64,000 nt of DNA from Adiantum capillus-veneris (Eukaryota > Streptophyta > Polypodiopsida > Polypodiales > Pteridaceae): positions 132,695,920 to 132,759,919 of the forward strand of contig CM043964.1 in assembly GCA_014529385.2 (NCBI GenBank), given 5' to 3'. A program made the translations under genes and the position numbers. Numbering within the stretch: the first letter of the stretch is position 1; each line of letters begins with the position of its first letter. This document shows, one piece after another, positions 11,861-22,830 of the stretch. Under the pieces are notes generated by a model. It ran no database searches. It was not told the origin of the DNA and was given only the letters and a program-made list of their open reading frames with translations.

Positions 11861-12500
11861 TGGGTGCTATTTGTTGAAGTTTATGCATAAATATTACAGG
11901 AACCCTGGCAAATCACTTCTCCGATGTGGTGAAAAGAGTAAGGAGTCAGGACTTGAGAGCTTGGACCAATGTTCGAGAAAATATGCCTTAGCTTAATATC
12001 ATGCCTTTTTTATTTCAAAAATGCCGATTGAGGGCAAGCGCAAAAGGAGAAATTTTGCCCCAAAATACATAAAAATAGTGTTAGAAAATAAAAAATAACA
12101 TAATTTGTAAAAAAATTCTCTTGACAAATTCAAGAAAAGGAATTTTGTATATTTGAGAAAATTGTTTGTCCAGAACACTGGTGGCATGGACTCTTAGGAG
12201 TGCTTCTACTCTTGTCGTTGTCTCCACAACTGGCAGCCCAAGGGCCAGAAGCTATCCAAGCTTGCTTTGTCACAAAAACAGATACTCCCCTCTCCCCTCC
12301 CCTCCCTCGTGAGGCGCACAATTCCTCATTCTGAGCTTTTCTCAAAGAAGGTGTCCTTCCCCTGCTCTCCAATCTTCCTTGTGGCATTCTGTAGCACCAA
12401 TGCGGATATGCATTCCGATTACCCTCCTCACCTTGGTGTGTGGGCAGGACTGTCATGCGCATGAAAAAACCAAGCACTATCACTCACAACGAGGAAAACA

Positions 12501-12619
<119 letters not shown>

Positions 12620-12660
12620 CTATTTGGTGCTAGTGCCAAGCTCACTCTCTCGCTCTCTCT

Positions 12661-13257
12661 CCTCTTACTTTGCAGGGTAACAAAAGCAATATTGCTAGGG
12701 AACACACCGGGAACAAGCGAACCAATTCATGTCATAACTTGGTTTTGTGATAATTAATGATAATAAAAGGAAAATTTACTAAAGGGTGAAAGAATTTTAA
12801 TGTAACACACTTTTTTATCTCCTAGACAATGCTAGCTAGCACAACTTTGACATATGCTAACTAGTGTAATAACATGAGCTACATCTTCAAGATTTATGAC
12901 GTGTGATATATCAGTAGAAAGCTCTTGAAATAAGGAATCCAAATGTACAACCTCCGACGAATTTTGATATTATTTGTGAAAATTTTACCAGATGCCCAAC
13001 TTTTATAAGATATGCTAACTTGGAAATGCTAGCTAGCACAAAAAGCGCGACACATTAACATGCTTTCACCCCAAAATACCCCTCAAATTTCAAAACTTCC
13101 AAAAATTCAAGGTTTTCTAATCTTTATTACTTCTTGACAATTGAGATCTGTTTTTGAGTTCTTAGCATGTAAATTGACACATACCTTGCAAAAGAAGGCA
13201 ATGATGTCTAAAAATAATGAAGCAATTAATCTCCATAGCCTACAAAACCAGCTCAAA
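12661..13257. other. Non-coding stretch
   Basis: No gene is recognised. The string ATGCTAGCTAGCACAA occurs twice, about 197 bp apart (about 12,829 and 13,026), which may be a trace of an old duplication. Confidence 0.7.
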
Positions 13258-13532
13258 TTCGGGGATTTTATAATTGCGAGCTTCTATTTTTTAGCTTTCC
13301 AATTGAAACCTTATTTTGAGATTTTTAACACTCACATTACACTAATAACATCTTAAAATATCATCGTGGCATGAGAAAAGTCAACACTTGATTGTACAAT
13401 CCTTCAATTACCAAACAATTTATTGCAATCTGCATGCATGTCTATGCTTGAGGGAATGTAAGCCTAGGCACTCTCTTATTAGATTGAAGTGTAACTTTAA
13501 AAATATGCACCATTTGTAATTAGTTTTGATTA
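13258..13532 (+). repeat. Dispersed repeat, copy 1 (mate at 58,553-58,822)
   Basis: The text GGGGATTTTATAATTGCGAGC, GTGGCATGAGAAAAGTC, GCATGCATGTCT and ATGCACCATT...TTTGATT recurs in the same order at 58.55-58.82 kb with about one difference in five bases. It has no coding features, so it is probably a non-coding part (for example an LTR fragment) of an unidentified mobile element. Confidence 0.75.
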
Positions 13533-13811
13533 CCACATTCTAGTCTTGTTGAGTACACCACCACAACAAAACAAATATTCTTGATTGCTTGGAATTATCA
13601 ATGTGGATATATCAAGATTTCCCCCCTCCTTGTGTGTGTATAATGGCTGGTACGGAGGGTGCACCACTATTTCATCTGCCTTGTGTTGAGGCAACATTAC
13701 CTTGGTGCTCTGGAGCCAACCGAGTTGGAGTCTGTACTCTAGGTCGCTTTGCATTAGCTACACCTCCTAATAACTCTCTCAAATGTTTTCTAGCACTCTC
13801 ATGACCTACGC
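13530..13811 (-). pseudogene. Unidentified coding relic, downstream half, split by the LTR element
   Basis: Read on the minus strand and joined across the LTR retrotransposon (removing it and one TACGC copy), this continues a frame from 20,301-20,600. The joined stretch reads GHESARKHLRELLGGVANAK and then a Pro/Gln/Thr-rich tail, with a TGA stop in the GR-NSGAPS context. The open frame passes straight through the insertion site, which supports a real pre-insertion coding sequence. I do not recognise the protein. The composition (basic, low-complexity linker) would suit a DNA-binding or TE-encoded protein. Confidence 0.4.
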
Positions 13812-15423
13812 TGTCATAAAATCTAATATCTAACCAGCCCAAATGATTTTCTCATATTAAACTGATCACTTAATGTGGGATAATAAACAAAAACAAGGGT
13901 TAACATATAGACACGTGCTTACAGATCTACCTCAACACGGGGCCAATGGTAAAGGGGGCCCAAATGAGAGATGGTCTATCAAAGAGCAAGGCTAACCAAT
14001 GGAGCATAAGACCTTAGGGTTAGCTTCATTGAAGACCTCCAATAGTTAGTGTAAAAGTCCTCTGACCTTAGGTGAGCTAGGGCCGAGCTTGAGGTGTGAA
14101 CCCGGCCCAAGCTTGAGGTGCTTGAGGTGGGAACCCGGACCAAGATTAAGGTGCTTGAGGTGCGTGATGACTGAGGTTCTTGAGATTCTTGAGGTGCTTG
14201 ATGATTGAGATGCTTGAGATGCTTGACATACTTGAGATGCTAGGGCTATGCTTGAGGTGAGAACCCATCCCAAGCTTGAAGTGCTCAAGGGCCAAGCTTG
14301 TGGTGGGAACTGGGCCTAGGCTTGAGGGTCTTCAGGTGTCAAAAGTCAAATATCTAATCCCTACAAGGAGGGGGCGAGCCCTACATATGGGGGGATGAGA
14401 TAGAACACACACACACTCAAACAAGGCATGCCTAGTACAAAGAAAGCAAAGGGGACACTTGTCAAGTTCCTCCTCATGTTGCCCTCATGGTGTGCATGAA
14501 GCCTATTGGTTGGCCATCCAAGGGGTCCAATGATAATTTAGGAGATTTAACTAATTGATTTTTCATTTATGAAGTCCTCTTTCTCAAAGGGAAAAGAGGG
14601 ACACTTGTCCCAAGGCTACCCTTGTTGCTTGGTATGACTCCTGCTTATGGTTGGCTAGGCCTGGAGGGGTCCAATGAGCTTCAAGCATGAGCTACAAGGG
14701 GGGGTCAACCAAAGCAAGATAGGGGATTGCTTAGGGTGTATACTCTCCCACACACACTCTCATTATGCAATGTGCAAAGTGCAAGAGCTCCATCTCCTTC
14801 TCCAAGCTCCTTGAGAAGTTGAGAACCTACACCAACACTCTTGCCTATGAAGTGCAAATCCAACCAAGAGCCATGCTTCAATGCTTAAGCTTTCCATCTC
14901 CTTCTTCTTCATTACTATGCTATTATGTATGCTAGAAAGAAGAGTTATGATAAGTGAGGAGTTAATTCTTTCTCCTATGAAATGTTTCTTCTTCCTCTCC
15001 CTACCCTCATTCCCTGCTACCTCTCTCCACCTTCGAAGGTGTTTGAGGTCTTGGATTTGAGACTTGGGATAGTTAAAGCTTTCTTTAAAGTTTATGTTAT
15101 GCTTGTGATGCATGAAGATTTCCATCTTCATTGCATCATCTAGGGCACAAGGAACACAAAGATTGTATTGTAACAAGTTTCTCTTAATGGGAGAAATCAT
15201 AATACAAGGAGGGGGGACCGGCTCCACATAAATCTGGTCCTGAGCTGTTGTCATGTTCTTTAAATTCTCTCTCTTGCAAAAGTATTGCTCATGCCAAATT
15301 AACTAATTGCGATGCCTATGTTGTTATCTTCTTATGTTCACCCGCTATGCTCACAAAGTAATTTCTCAAAATTACTCTCATTAATTTCCTGTAATCTCAA
15401 GTTAATAGGCTAACTCCATTACA
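13812..15423 (+). repeat. 5' LTR
   Basis: It starts TGTCATAAAATC and ends CTCCATTACA. It contains a run of 9-12-bp repeats built on CTTGAGGTG/CTTGAGATG at about 14,080-14,300 and a CACACACACACTC stretch. Long minus-strand open frames inside it (for example 15,254-14,763) are accidental, because they recur only partly in the 3' LTR. Confidence 0.95.
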
Positions 15424-15424
15424 T

Positions 15425-15442
15425 TGGTATCAAAGCATTTGG
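15425..15442 (+). promoter_or_regulatory. Primer binding site, initiator Met tRNA type
   Basis: TGGTATCAAAGCATTTGG begins two bases after the LTR. TGGTATCAGAGC is the usual plant PBS complementary to the 3' end of Met tRNA; one base differs in the first twelve. Confidence 0.85.
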
Positions 15443-15545
15443 TTTCTTTTTTCTTGCTTAAGAAGAGAGGTCCTTAAGTAGCCTATAAATGCTTGATGTT
15501 ATTAATTATATTCGGGTAAGTGGAACTAGGGAGAGGAGGGCTTCA

Positions 15546-15991
15546 TGGAGTCTTCCAAGCTAGGCCATGTAGCTATGCACTTTCAAGAATCAGCTCGTTA
15601 ATGGTGGGCTAGACTTTGTGGAAACAACAAAGCCCCAAAGACATGGAAAACTATACAAGTTTCCATCATGAAGCAATTCCTTGCAAGCGATGCAAAGGAC
15701 AAAGTGCTTACCACATGGCATAGTCTAAAGCTTCTCTCTCATGAGTCTATCCACAACTATGAAGACAAGTTCTGGGATTTACATCTCAAGGCTACTGTCT
15801 TTCAAAAAGACTTTGTCAAGCAAAGGCAAAAATTCTATGCGGGATTACCTGAAGCGATGGTGGAATACATCAACTCTCAACGGCCTATAACTATTAGTGA
15901 AGTAATCCATCACACCATGGTTTCTACAAGCATCAATTTCCATCAAGGGGCTAGATGTAATGCCAAGCCCATGCAAAACATACAAAAATGA
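15546..15991 (+). pseudogene. Gag-like fragment
   Basis: The frame from ATG at 15,546 reads MESSKLGHVAMHFQESAR, a TAA stop at 15,600, then WWARLCGNNKAPKTW and the 15,668-15,991 block (KQFLASDAKDKV, YEDKFWDLHLKA, FYAGLPEAMVEYI). A helical gag core with a WW pair followed by an F...L..YE..F pattern is typical of the retrotransposon gag domain of plant gypsy elements. Continuity of frame on both sides of the stop suggests a point mutation, most simply CAA to TAA. The zinc-knuckle region is not visible, because the frame is disrupted where it would lie. Confidence 0.7.
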
Positions 15992-16950
15992 TGCAAAGGG
16001 GAAAACCAATGATCAAAATTCTTTCCAAGGCACTTCCAACAACAACAACAACAATGGTCCAAGGAGAAGGGAGTTTACAAAGTCAAAAGAAACTCTCTCC
16101 TGAAGAGCTTGAAGCTTTTCACAAGGACCATAAGTGTTCAAGTGTGGGGAGCAAGGACATGGCTATGGTTCTTGCCTCAAAAAAGAATTCTTGCAATGAG
16201 ACTCCTAGGGCTTCCACCATCGAAGCTCCAAAAGAGTATGCTCATTGCAAAGGATCATCACATTCCTATGCTTGGGGAAAGGTGAGAGAGCATGATGCAT
16301 TCATCTTGTTTGACCTTGGCTCTACTCACAACTTCATATCAACGGAGTTGGCCACCAAGCTGGGCATTCAAGCTTTCGAGATGGGAGATATGGTAACGGC
16401 TGACATAGCTTTCAAGGGACAACAAGCCTCCGTTACTCCCTTGATTGGGAAGTGGAGGCTTCATGTCCAAAGCTATGTCTACAAAGAAGGCTTCTTCATC
16501 TCTCCTCTCCAACAAGAGGATGCTATCCTAGGGGCGCCATGGTTTGATCACATGGCTGCCAATGTGAAGTTCCCTAAAAGGAGAATCTACTTGACCTACA
16601 GGGGAAAGAACATGTATATAGATGCTAGTGAGCGTGGTCGCACTATTCCACTTGTAAATCCTCTTGCTTTTGATAAGTCAATGAAGAGCTTAGTTTTTGT
16701 GTACATGATTTTTGCCAAAGAGTCTCTAAAATATCCTAATGTTTCGTCAAATGTAAATGGTAGGAATCAAGAAGAGTTAGAATTGTCTAATTTTCTAAAA
16801 GGACTCCAAGATGTGCTCATCGATGATATCCCTATGGACTTCCACCAAAACAAGGGGATGATGACCATCGTATTGAGCTCCTTCCAGGAAGCTCACCGCC
16901 AAACAAGCCTCCTTATCGGGTCTCTCAAGCTCAACAAGAGGAGATCATGA
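15988..16950 (+). pseudogene. Gypsy protease domain and start of reverse transcriptase
   Basis: The 320-codon frame carries a retropepsin: AFILFDLGSTHNFISTELA at about residues 103-121, followed by an ILGAPWFDHM end at about 180-189. The catalytic D-S/T-G is changed to D-L-G, so the protease is probably inactive. The last quarter shifts out of the RT frame: the correct RT entry (IELLPGSSPPNKPPYRVS) is in another phase at about 16,870-16,920. The protein would process Gag-Pol. Confidence 0.75.
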
Positions 16951-17840
16951 GGCAAGTACAGGAATTGGTAGACAAAGGGATGGTGAGGACTAGTTCCTCT
17001 CCCTTTGTTCTCCAGTCCTTTGAGTGCAAAAGAAAGATGGTACATACCGTATGTGTGTGGACTATCAAGCACTAAACCATATCACTATCAAGAATAGATT
17101 TCCCCTTGCCTCGGGTAGAAGATTTGTTTGATAAGCTACAAGGCTCTACCTACTTCAGTAGGATTGACCTTATAAGTGGCTATCATCAAATAAGGATAGT
17201 GGATGAAGATATCCTAAAGACCGCATTTTGCACAACGTATGGTCTTTATGAATATCTAGTCATGCCTTTTGGTTTGACTAATGCACCAGCTAAGTTCAAT
17301 CATCTAATGGAGAAAAGTTTTACACCTTATCGTAAATTCTCCATCTACTCCAAGTATTTGGAGGAACATAAGCAACATATCTAAGTGATTTTTCAAGCAT
17401 TGAGGGAAAACAAGCTTTTTCTCAACCAAAAGAAAAGCAATTTTTTCCTTCAAGAGAATCAGTACCTAGGTCATATAATCTCTCAAGATGGTATCCGTAT
17501 GGATCGATCAAAGTTAGAGGGAATAAAAGCATGGCCTAATCCAAGGAATCTACATGAGCTAAGAAGATTTATTGGTATGTGCACATACTATAGACGCTTC
17601 ATGGCAAAATTCTGTCAAATAGCAGGACCACTACATGACTTAACTAAGAAGAAAATTAAGTATGTATGGACTGCTAAAGAGCAAAATGCTTTTGATAAGC
17701 TCAAGGAGAAACTTACCTCCCAACCAGTCCTCATGCTTCCGGATCTCTCAAATCCATTTGAGATCCAATGTGATGCTTGTGGTGATTGCCTTGGAGCAGT
17801 TTTGCTTCAAGAAGGGCATGCCATAGCATATGAGAGCTGA
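16870..17840 (+). pseudogene. Gypsy reverse transcriptase, frameshifted, YxDD deleted
   Basis: Recognisable blocks in changing frames are EEIMRQVQELVDKGMV and TSSSPFV (about 16,940-17,010), [12 protein letters not shown] (about 17,050), [47 protein letters not shown] and TNAPAKF (17,109-17,300). FTPYRKF is then followed directly by SIYSKYLEEHKQH. The segment that normally carries the catalytic YxDD/FxDD box between these two is gone, a short in-frame deletion. The thumb block (QYLGHIISQDGI, RFIGMCTYYRRFM) follows in the 17,385-17,840 frame. The enzyme cannot be active. Confidence 0.85.
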
Positions 17841-18104
17841 AGGCTCAATACGGATGAATGAGTCTTGGGGTTTTATGAAAAAGACCTTTTAGTTGTTCTA
17901 CATACCCTAGAAACATGGAAGCACTACCTATTGGGGACTCCATTTATCCTACGAACCAACCACCAAAGTCTCAAGTTTTTCATGATGCAAACCAAGCTTT
18001 CGGACAAGCAAATGAGATGGGAAAATTTTCTTTTGCAATTTAATTTCCATATTGCTCACGTTGCTGGTAAGCACAATCAAGTGGCCAATGCACTTTCACG
18101 ATGA
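17757..18104 (+). pseudogene. Gypsy RNase H domain, interrupted
   Basis: FEIQCDACGDCLGAVLLQ (end of the preceding frame) and then, after stops at 17,838 and 17,859, LGFYEKDLLVVLHTLETWKH, ILRTNHQSLKFF and HVAGKHNQVANALSR. The order is that of a gypsy RNase H. TDH is changed to TNH, so an active-site Asp is lost. Confidence 0.8.
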
Positions 18105-18119
18105 CCAAAAGTTAATGTT

Positions 18120-18614
18120 GTGTCTATAGCTACTCACAATGATCTATCCTCTATGATAGATGAGCATGTTACCGACCCTAATTTTAGAGACATAATGTTA
18201 GCCCTTGCTTTGGGGAAGAAAGAGGAACCATTCACCTTGCAGGATGGTTATCTTCTCCACGGCAATAGGCTATGTGTTACCCATTCCCTTCGAGAGAAAA
18301 ATATGTATGAATCCCATGCTCCTCCCTATGCGGGGCATAGAGGTATTCAACCTACTCTTTGAGGAGTAGAGACGTATTTATAATGGCCTACCATGAAAGT
18401 GGACATACAAGGGTATGTTTCAAAATGTGTAGTATATCAAAAGACCCAATATGATAGAGGGAAGCAACGTGGATTACTCCAGCCATTGCCTATCCCAAAT
18501 TCACCATCGGAGAGTATATCCATGGATTTCATCTTTGGATTTCCCAAGTCTATCCATGGGAATACGATAATCCTTGCGGCAGCTATATTGTCTCCCAAGC
18601 ACCAAATGGATTAG
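18120..18614 (+). pseudogene. Gypsy integrase, zinc finger and start of core only
   Basis: Two frames give the H2C2 region (HAPPYAGHRGIQPTL, a stop, then MKVDIQGYVSKCVVYQKTQ) and the beginning of the catalytic core (ISMDFIFGFPKSIHGNT). The second and third catalytic acidic residues and the whole C-terminal part are missing. The sequence passes within 130 bp into the purine tract, so an internal deletion removed most of the integrase. Confidence 0.75.
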
Positions 18615-18730
18615 TCATCCATCTTGGAAAGATGTTGTAGGGTAAAAAGGGATCCTCAATTCTCTAAGTAAGATTGACTAATGACTAACGCTTTATCTCT
18701 GCTACCTCATAGTCGAGGATGACTATGATT

Positions 18731-18745
18731 TCAAGAGAGAGGTAA
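18731..18745 (+). promoter_or_regulatory. Polypurine tract
   Basis: TCAAGAGAGAGGTAA lies directly before the TGTCATG start of the 3' LTR, after GTCGAGGATGAC, a text often found at the end of plant gypsy pol regions. It is the expected primer site for plus-strand DNA synthesis. Confidence 0.75.
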
Positions 18746-20300
18746 TGTCATGAAATCTAATATCTAACCAACCTAAATAATTTTCTCATATTAAACTGGT
18801 CACTTAATGTGGGAGAATAAACGGGAACAAGGGTTAAGATATAGACATGTGCTTATAGATCTATCTCAACACAGGGCCAATGGTAAAGGGGACCCAAATG
18901 AGATATGGTCTATCAAAGATCAAGGCTAACTAATGGAGCATAGGACCTTAGGGTTAGCTTCATTGAAAACCTCCAATATTAGTGTAAAAGTCCTTTGACC
19001 TTAGGTAAGCTAGGGCTGAGCTTGAGGTGGGAGCCCGGCCCAAGCTTAAGGTGCTTGAGATGCTTGATGACTGAGGTGCTGGATGATTGAGATGATTGAG
19101 GTGCTTGACATGCTTGAGATGCTAGGGATGTACCTAAGGTGAACCGAGCCCAAGCTTAAAGTGCTTAAGGGCCAAGCTTGTGGTAGGAACTGGGCCTAGG
19201 CTTGAGGGGCTTCAGGTGTCAAAAGTCAAATATCTAATCCCTACAAGGAGGGGACGAGCCCTACATATGGGGGGATGAGACAGAACACACACACACTCAC
19301 ACAAGGCATGCCTAGTACAAAGAAAGCAAAGGGGACACTTGTGAAGTTCCTCCTCATGTTGCCCTCATGGTGTGCCTGAAGCCTATTGGTTGGCCATCCA
19401 AGGGGTCCAATGATAATTTAGGAGAAACTAATTGATTTTGCATTTATCAAGTCCTCTTTCTCAAGGGGAAAAGAGGGACACTTGTCCCAAGGCTACGTTT
19501 GTTTCTTGGTCTGACTCTTGTTTATGGTTGGCTAGGCTTGGAGGGGTACAATGAGCTTCAAGCATGAGCTACAAGGGGGGGGTCGACCAAAGCAAGATAG
19601 GGGATTGATTAGGGTGTATACTCTCCCACACACACTCTCATTATGCAATGTGCAAAGTGCAAGAGCTCCATCTCCTTCTGCAAGCTCCTTGAGAAATTGA
19701 GAGCCTGCACCAACACTCTTGGCTATGGACTGCAAATCGAACCAAGAGCCATGTTTCAATGCTTAAGCTTTCCATCTCCTTCTTCTTTGTTACTATTCTA
19801 TTATGTATGCTAGCAAGAAGAGTTATGATAAGTGAGGAGTTAATTATTTCTCCTATGTCTCTTCTTCCTCTTCCCTACCCTCATTCCCTGCTAGCTCTCT
19901 CCACCCTTCGAAGGTGTTTGAGGTCTTGGGACTGAGGCTTGGGATAGTTAAAGCTTTCTTCAAAGTTTATGTTATGCTTGTGATGCATGAAGCTTTCTAT
20001 CCTCATTGAATCACTTAGGTCAGAAGGATCACAAAGATTGTATTGTAACAAGTCTCTCTTAATGGGAGAAATCATAATACAAGGAGGGGGGACCGGGTCC
20101 ACATAAATCCGGTCCTCAACTGTTGTCATGTTCTTTAAATTCTCTCTCTTGCAAAAATATTGTTCATGCCAAGTTAATTAATTGCTATGCCTATGTTGTT
20201 ATCTTCAATTATGTTCACCCGCTATGCTCACAAAGTAATTTCTCAAAAGTACTCTCAATAATTTTCACTAATCTCGAGTTAGTAGGCCAATTCCATTACA
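18746..20300 (+). repeat. 3' LTR
   Basis: It is the mate of the repeat at 13,812, begins TGTCATGAAATC and ends TTCCATTACA. It is 57 bp shorter, mostly through losses in the CTTGAGGTG minisatellite and around 19,850. Confidence 0.95.
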
Positions 20301-20754
20301 TACGCCATTACATCTACCTCCATTTGACCTATTAATTGTTCCATTTCCTGATCCAAGGAAGTGTCCCCTCATGCGAGGTGCACATCATAATTTTTCTTTG
20401 CCACATAATTTTTAGCGCCAATCTATAAATGATCTTACATTCTCATCAAATTGCCACTCAGGTCCTGGCACCTTACCACCTGCCTTCCTCTTTCCTTTAC
20501 CATTGTTTGATCCTTCGCCACCAATCAATGGGTAACTAGAAGTAGTTGCATTGATGTTCTGGTAGTAATAATTAGCATCCATGACAAGTTCACAAGCCAC
20601 CTATGCATAATCACAAAGATTTCCCTCATCCATAGGTCGCTTGTGAACTTGTTGTGGACGCTAATGCTTTCCCTCTTCCATAGGTGTCTTGTGAACTTGT
20701 CATGAAAGAATAAACACAAAGATTTTCTAGAAAAGCTTCCAAAAATTCCCTCAA
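20301..20754 (-). pseudogene. Unidentified coding relic, upstream half
   Basis: The minus-strand frame at 20,600-20,412 (GGEGSNNGKGKRKAGGKVP and PEWQFDENVRSFIDWR) reads through a stop and continues into the segment beyond the LTR element. It has a basic glycine/lysine linker followed by an acidic/aromatic helix. Upstream, a 26-bp text (CCATAGGT...CTTGTGAACTTGT on plus) occurs twice, about 53 bp apart. I do not recognise the family. The TIR element at 20,755 is inserted at its far side. Confidence 0.4.
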
Positions 20755-21877
20755 CACTAGTTCTGTAATCGGACACTAAAATGTCCTGAAACACTAAAGT
20801 GTCCTGTTTTTTTAGCAACTTGTCATAATTATTTGGTGAATCTATTAATTAAAAACTTAGGTCACGTTCATATCTTAGGTCATCTATGAGGTGAAGAACA
20901 TAGCCAAATTTTACTTTTTGCCAAAATCAATACCAAATTAAGATTATAATGATAAATTTTAAGATGAAAAAGTCATAGAAATATAGTGCAGTTTTAACAA
21001 AATTTTCATAAATTGAATATAACTTCTCATCAAAATAAGACTTTTCATAGATTTCAATGTGTATGGATAGGAAAAAACTTATTATAGAAAGAAAATGAGC
21101 TTCATAACTTAGTTATGGGACTATATTTTTGTGATAATCAAAAGACCAAAATCTTGAAAATGCTGACAAAGAGGAAAATTTTGGTCTTTCAAGGCCTCTT
21201 TCATTAGCATGATGAGGTTATGGGACAAAATGTACGGTGTATAATGTACCTATAGGTCAATACCCATCAACTAAGCATTTTTCAAGGGTTGAAACTCATA
21301 GGCATCTTGTAATTTAAGCTCATTTAAAAAAAATTGTAGTGCATAATTTCTTGCAAAAAAAACATTGCTATGAAAAACTAATGAAAATGTGTATATAAAT
21401 CTCCCAATTGTGTCCATGTGAGGTATTTGTATACAAATAAGTGAGATGAATGGAAAAATCCAAAAGTGGACGTTAATTGAATTTGTGAACGTTGCATATT
21501 TGACCCACAGGACTTTCTATATTTAATTTTAGTCACAAAGGATTTTTTTCTCACATGAGAATTGCAAAAATATCAAACACATATATATAAGTAGTTACAA
21601 CGGATTATTGCGTGCATCCTGCTCATTTTTTTCTTAGGCTAGAGTACGAATTTTAACGAAACATTGAATGTTGTTTTGCGTAGGTTCTTTTCATGAGTGT
21701 AGTTACTATTGAGGTTATGATCAAAAGTGAGGGATTATAATTTCTATGAGTACTTTGAATAACATTTTATAAGGTTGCAACAGCATTTCTTGAGATGTGT
21801 TTTATATTTCATGTACCATTTTATTTAAATTCGCAAAAAAAGGACACTAAGGTGTCCTTTTTGGTACCAAACTAGTG
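20755..21877 (+). mobile_element. TIR transposon, CACTAG family, copy D (divergent, 1,123 bp)
   Basis: It starts CACTAGTTCTGTAATC and ends (reverse complement) CACTAGTTTGGTACC, with subterminal GGACACTAAAATGTCC-type palindromes at both ends (20,771-20,805 and 21,842-21,858). It is flanked by TCAA and TTAA, consistent with a TTAA duplication with one mutated base. The interior is AT-rich without coding potential. Its ends match the three copies at 27.8, 31.3 and 45.7 kb, but its interior differs, so it is a different subfamily. Confidence 0.75.
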
Positions 21878-22784
21878 TTAAATGTTCTCTAAATGTAGTG
21901 TTTATTAATCGTACAATGTAGCGGGGGTAGTGGTCGATATCGCTGCCTCTTAAATGGGTAGATGCATGGTTAGGTGGTACACTCTTATCGAGGTAGCTTC
22001 CATGTTTTCTAAATCAACATATAATTAAAATCCCGGAGTGGACATAAACTTTCATATGGTGTCTTTGGTTGTGAGGACTTTGTGCGATACACCAAAAGAG
22101 CTTAGAAAGAATCTTGAACCAAAGTTTGAAGAATATATTTTCGTGGTCATGTAAAAAGTGATGAGATGGGATATTTTTTTGTGAGTTTCATAGTCTTGTA
22201 GGACTTTCCATAGCATTTATGCCATATTTAATGAGAAGAAGCAGCAATACAACCTTATTTTTAAAGAGGTTAAGATGAGGAAGGCTAATTTCTAGGATGT
22301 TACACTATCTCTCTAGGCAAAGACAACAAGCTATCCATGCACCAAATGGTGACAAAAAGTGCACAAAGGGATACATCTAATAGATTCGATATTGCAAAAA
22401 TTAATGGTAATTCATTGAATATTGCTAAGATGCTAGTTGTATAGCATTGAGATGAGTCAAAGTATATTTCTAGGGTACCTAAATAGTCTGTGTCCTGCTT
22501 AGACTACATCATGTTGCCAGATTGTAGAGTGCCCTCCTGAAATGATGATGCTATGTTATGAAATGACAAAGCTTACATAGGAGATTTTGATGAAATCAAT
22601 GACATACAAGAGGTTGATTCTTGGATTCAATATTTTTGAAATAAATTCAATTGTAGAGACAAGCTCGTCAACCTCAAGTGTTTCTAGCACAAAGGAGGGA
22701 TCACACACAAAATGGACCTAATTTCCTCAACATGCTCATTCTAAAATTAATCAAACAAGGTTAAAGTGGTATGGAACATATACC

Positions 22785-22788
<4 letters not shown>
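21878..22788 (+). pseudogene. Ty1/copia pol scrap within non-coding DNA
   Basis: At about 22,061-22,190 the plus strand encodes, with frame changes, VFGCEDFVRY, then PKELRKNLEPKFEEYIFV and DEMGYFF. This matches the order of the copia segment after the integrase core (VFGC..yvh.pk..R.KLdpKs.k.iFvGY....KGYr). The remaining sequence to 22,788 has no further block I can name. Confidence 0.45.

Positions 22789-22826
<38 letters not shown>
22789..22826. repeat. (GA)19 microsatellite
   Basis: Pure GA run. Confidence 0.95.

Positions 22827-22830
<4 letters not shown>

Larger units (their letters stand above)
13812..20300 (+). mobile_element. Complete-structure Ty3/gypsy LTR retrotransposon, coding-dead
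   Basis: Two direct repeats of 1,612 and 1,555 bp (13,812-15,423 and 18,746-20,300) begin TGTCAT and end TTACA. They are flanked by a perfect 5-bp target duplication TACGC (13,807-13,811 and 20,301-20,305). A methionine-type primer binding site follows the 5' LTR and a purine tract precedes the 3' LTR. The 3.3-kb interior runs gag, protease, RT, RNase H, partial integrase, the gypsy order. The interior carries several stops and frame changes, lacks the RT YxDD box and most of the integrase, and is therefore non-autonomous. The LTRs differ at many positions, including several short indels, so the insertion is not recent. Confidence 0.95.

Noticed and set aside
14763-15254. 163-codon minus-strand frame
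   Set aside because: It lies wholly inside the 5' LTR, and the corresponding 3' LTR frame is broken by indels and stops.
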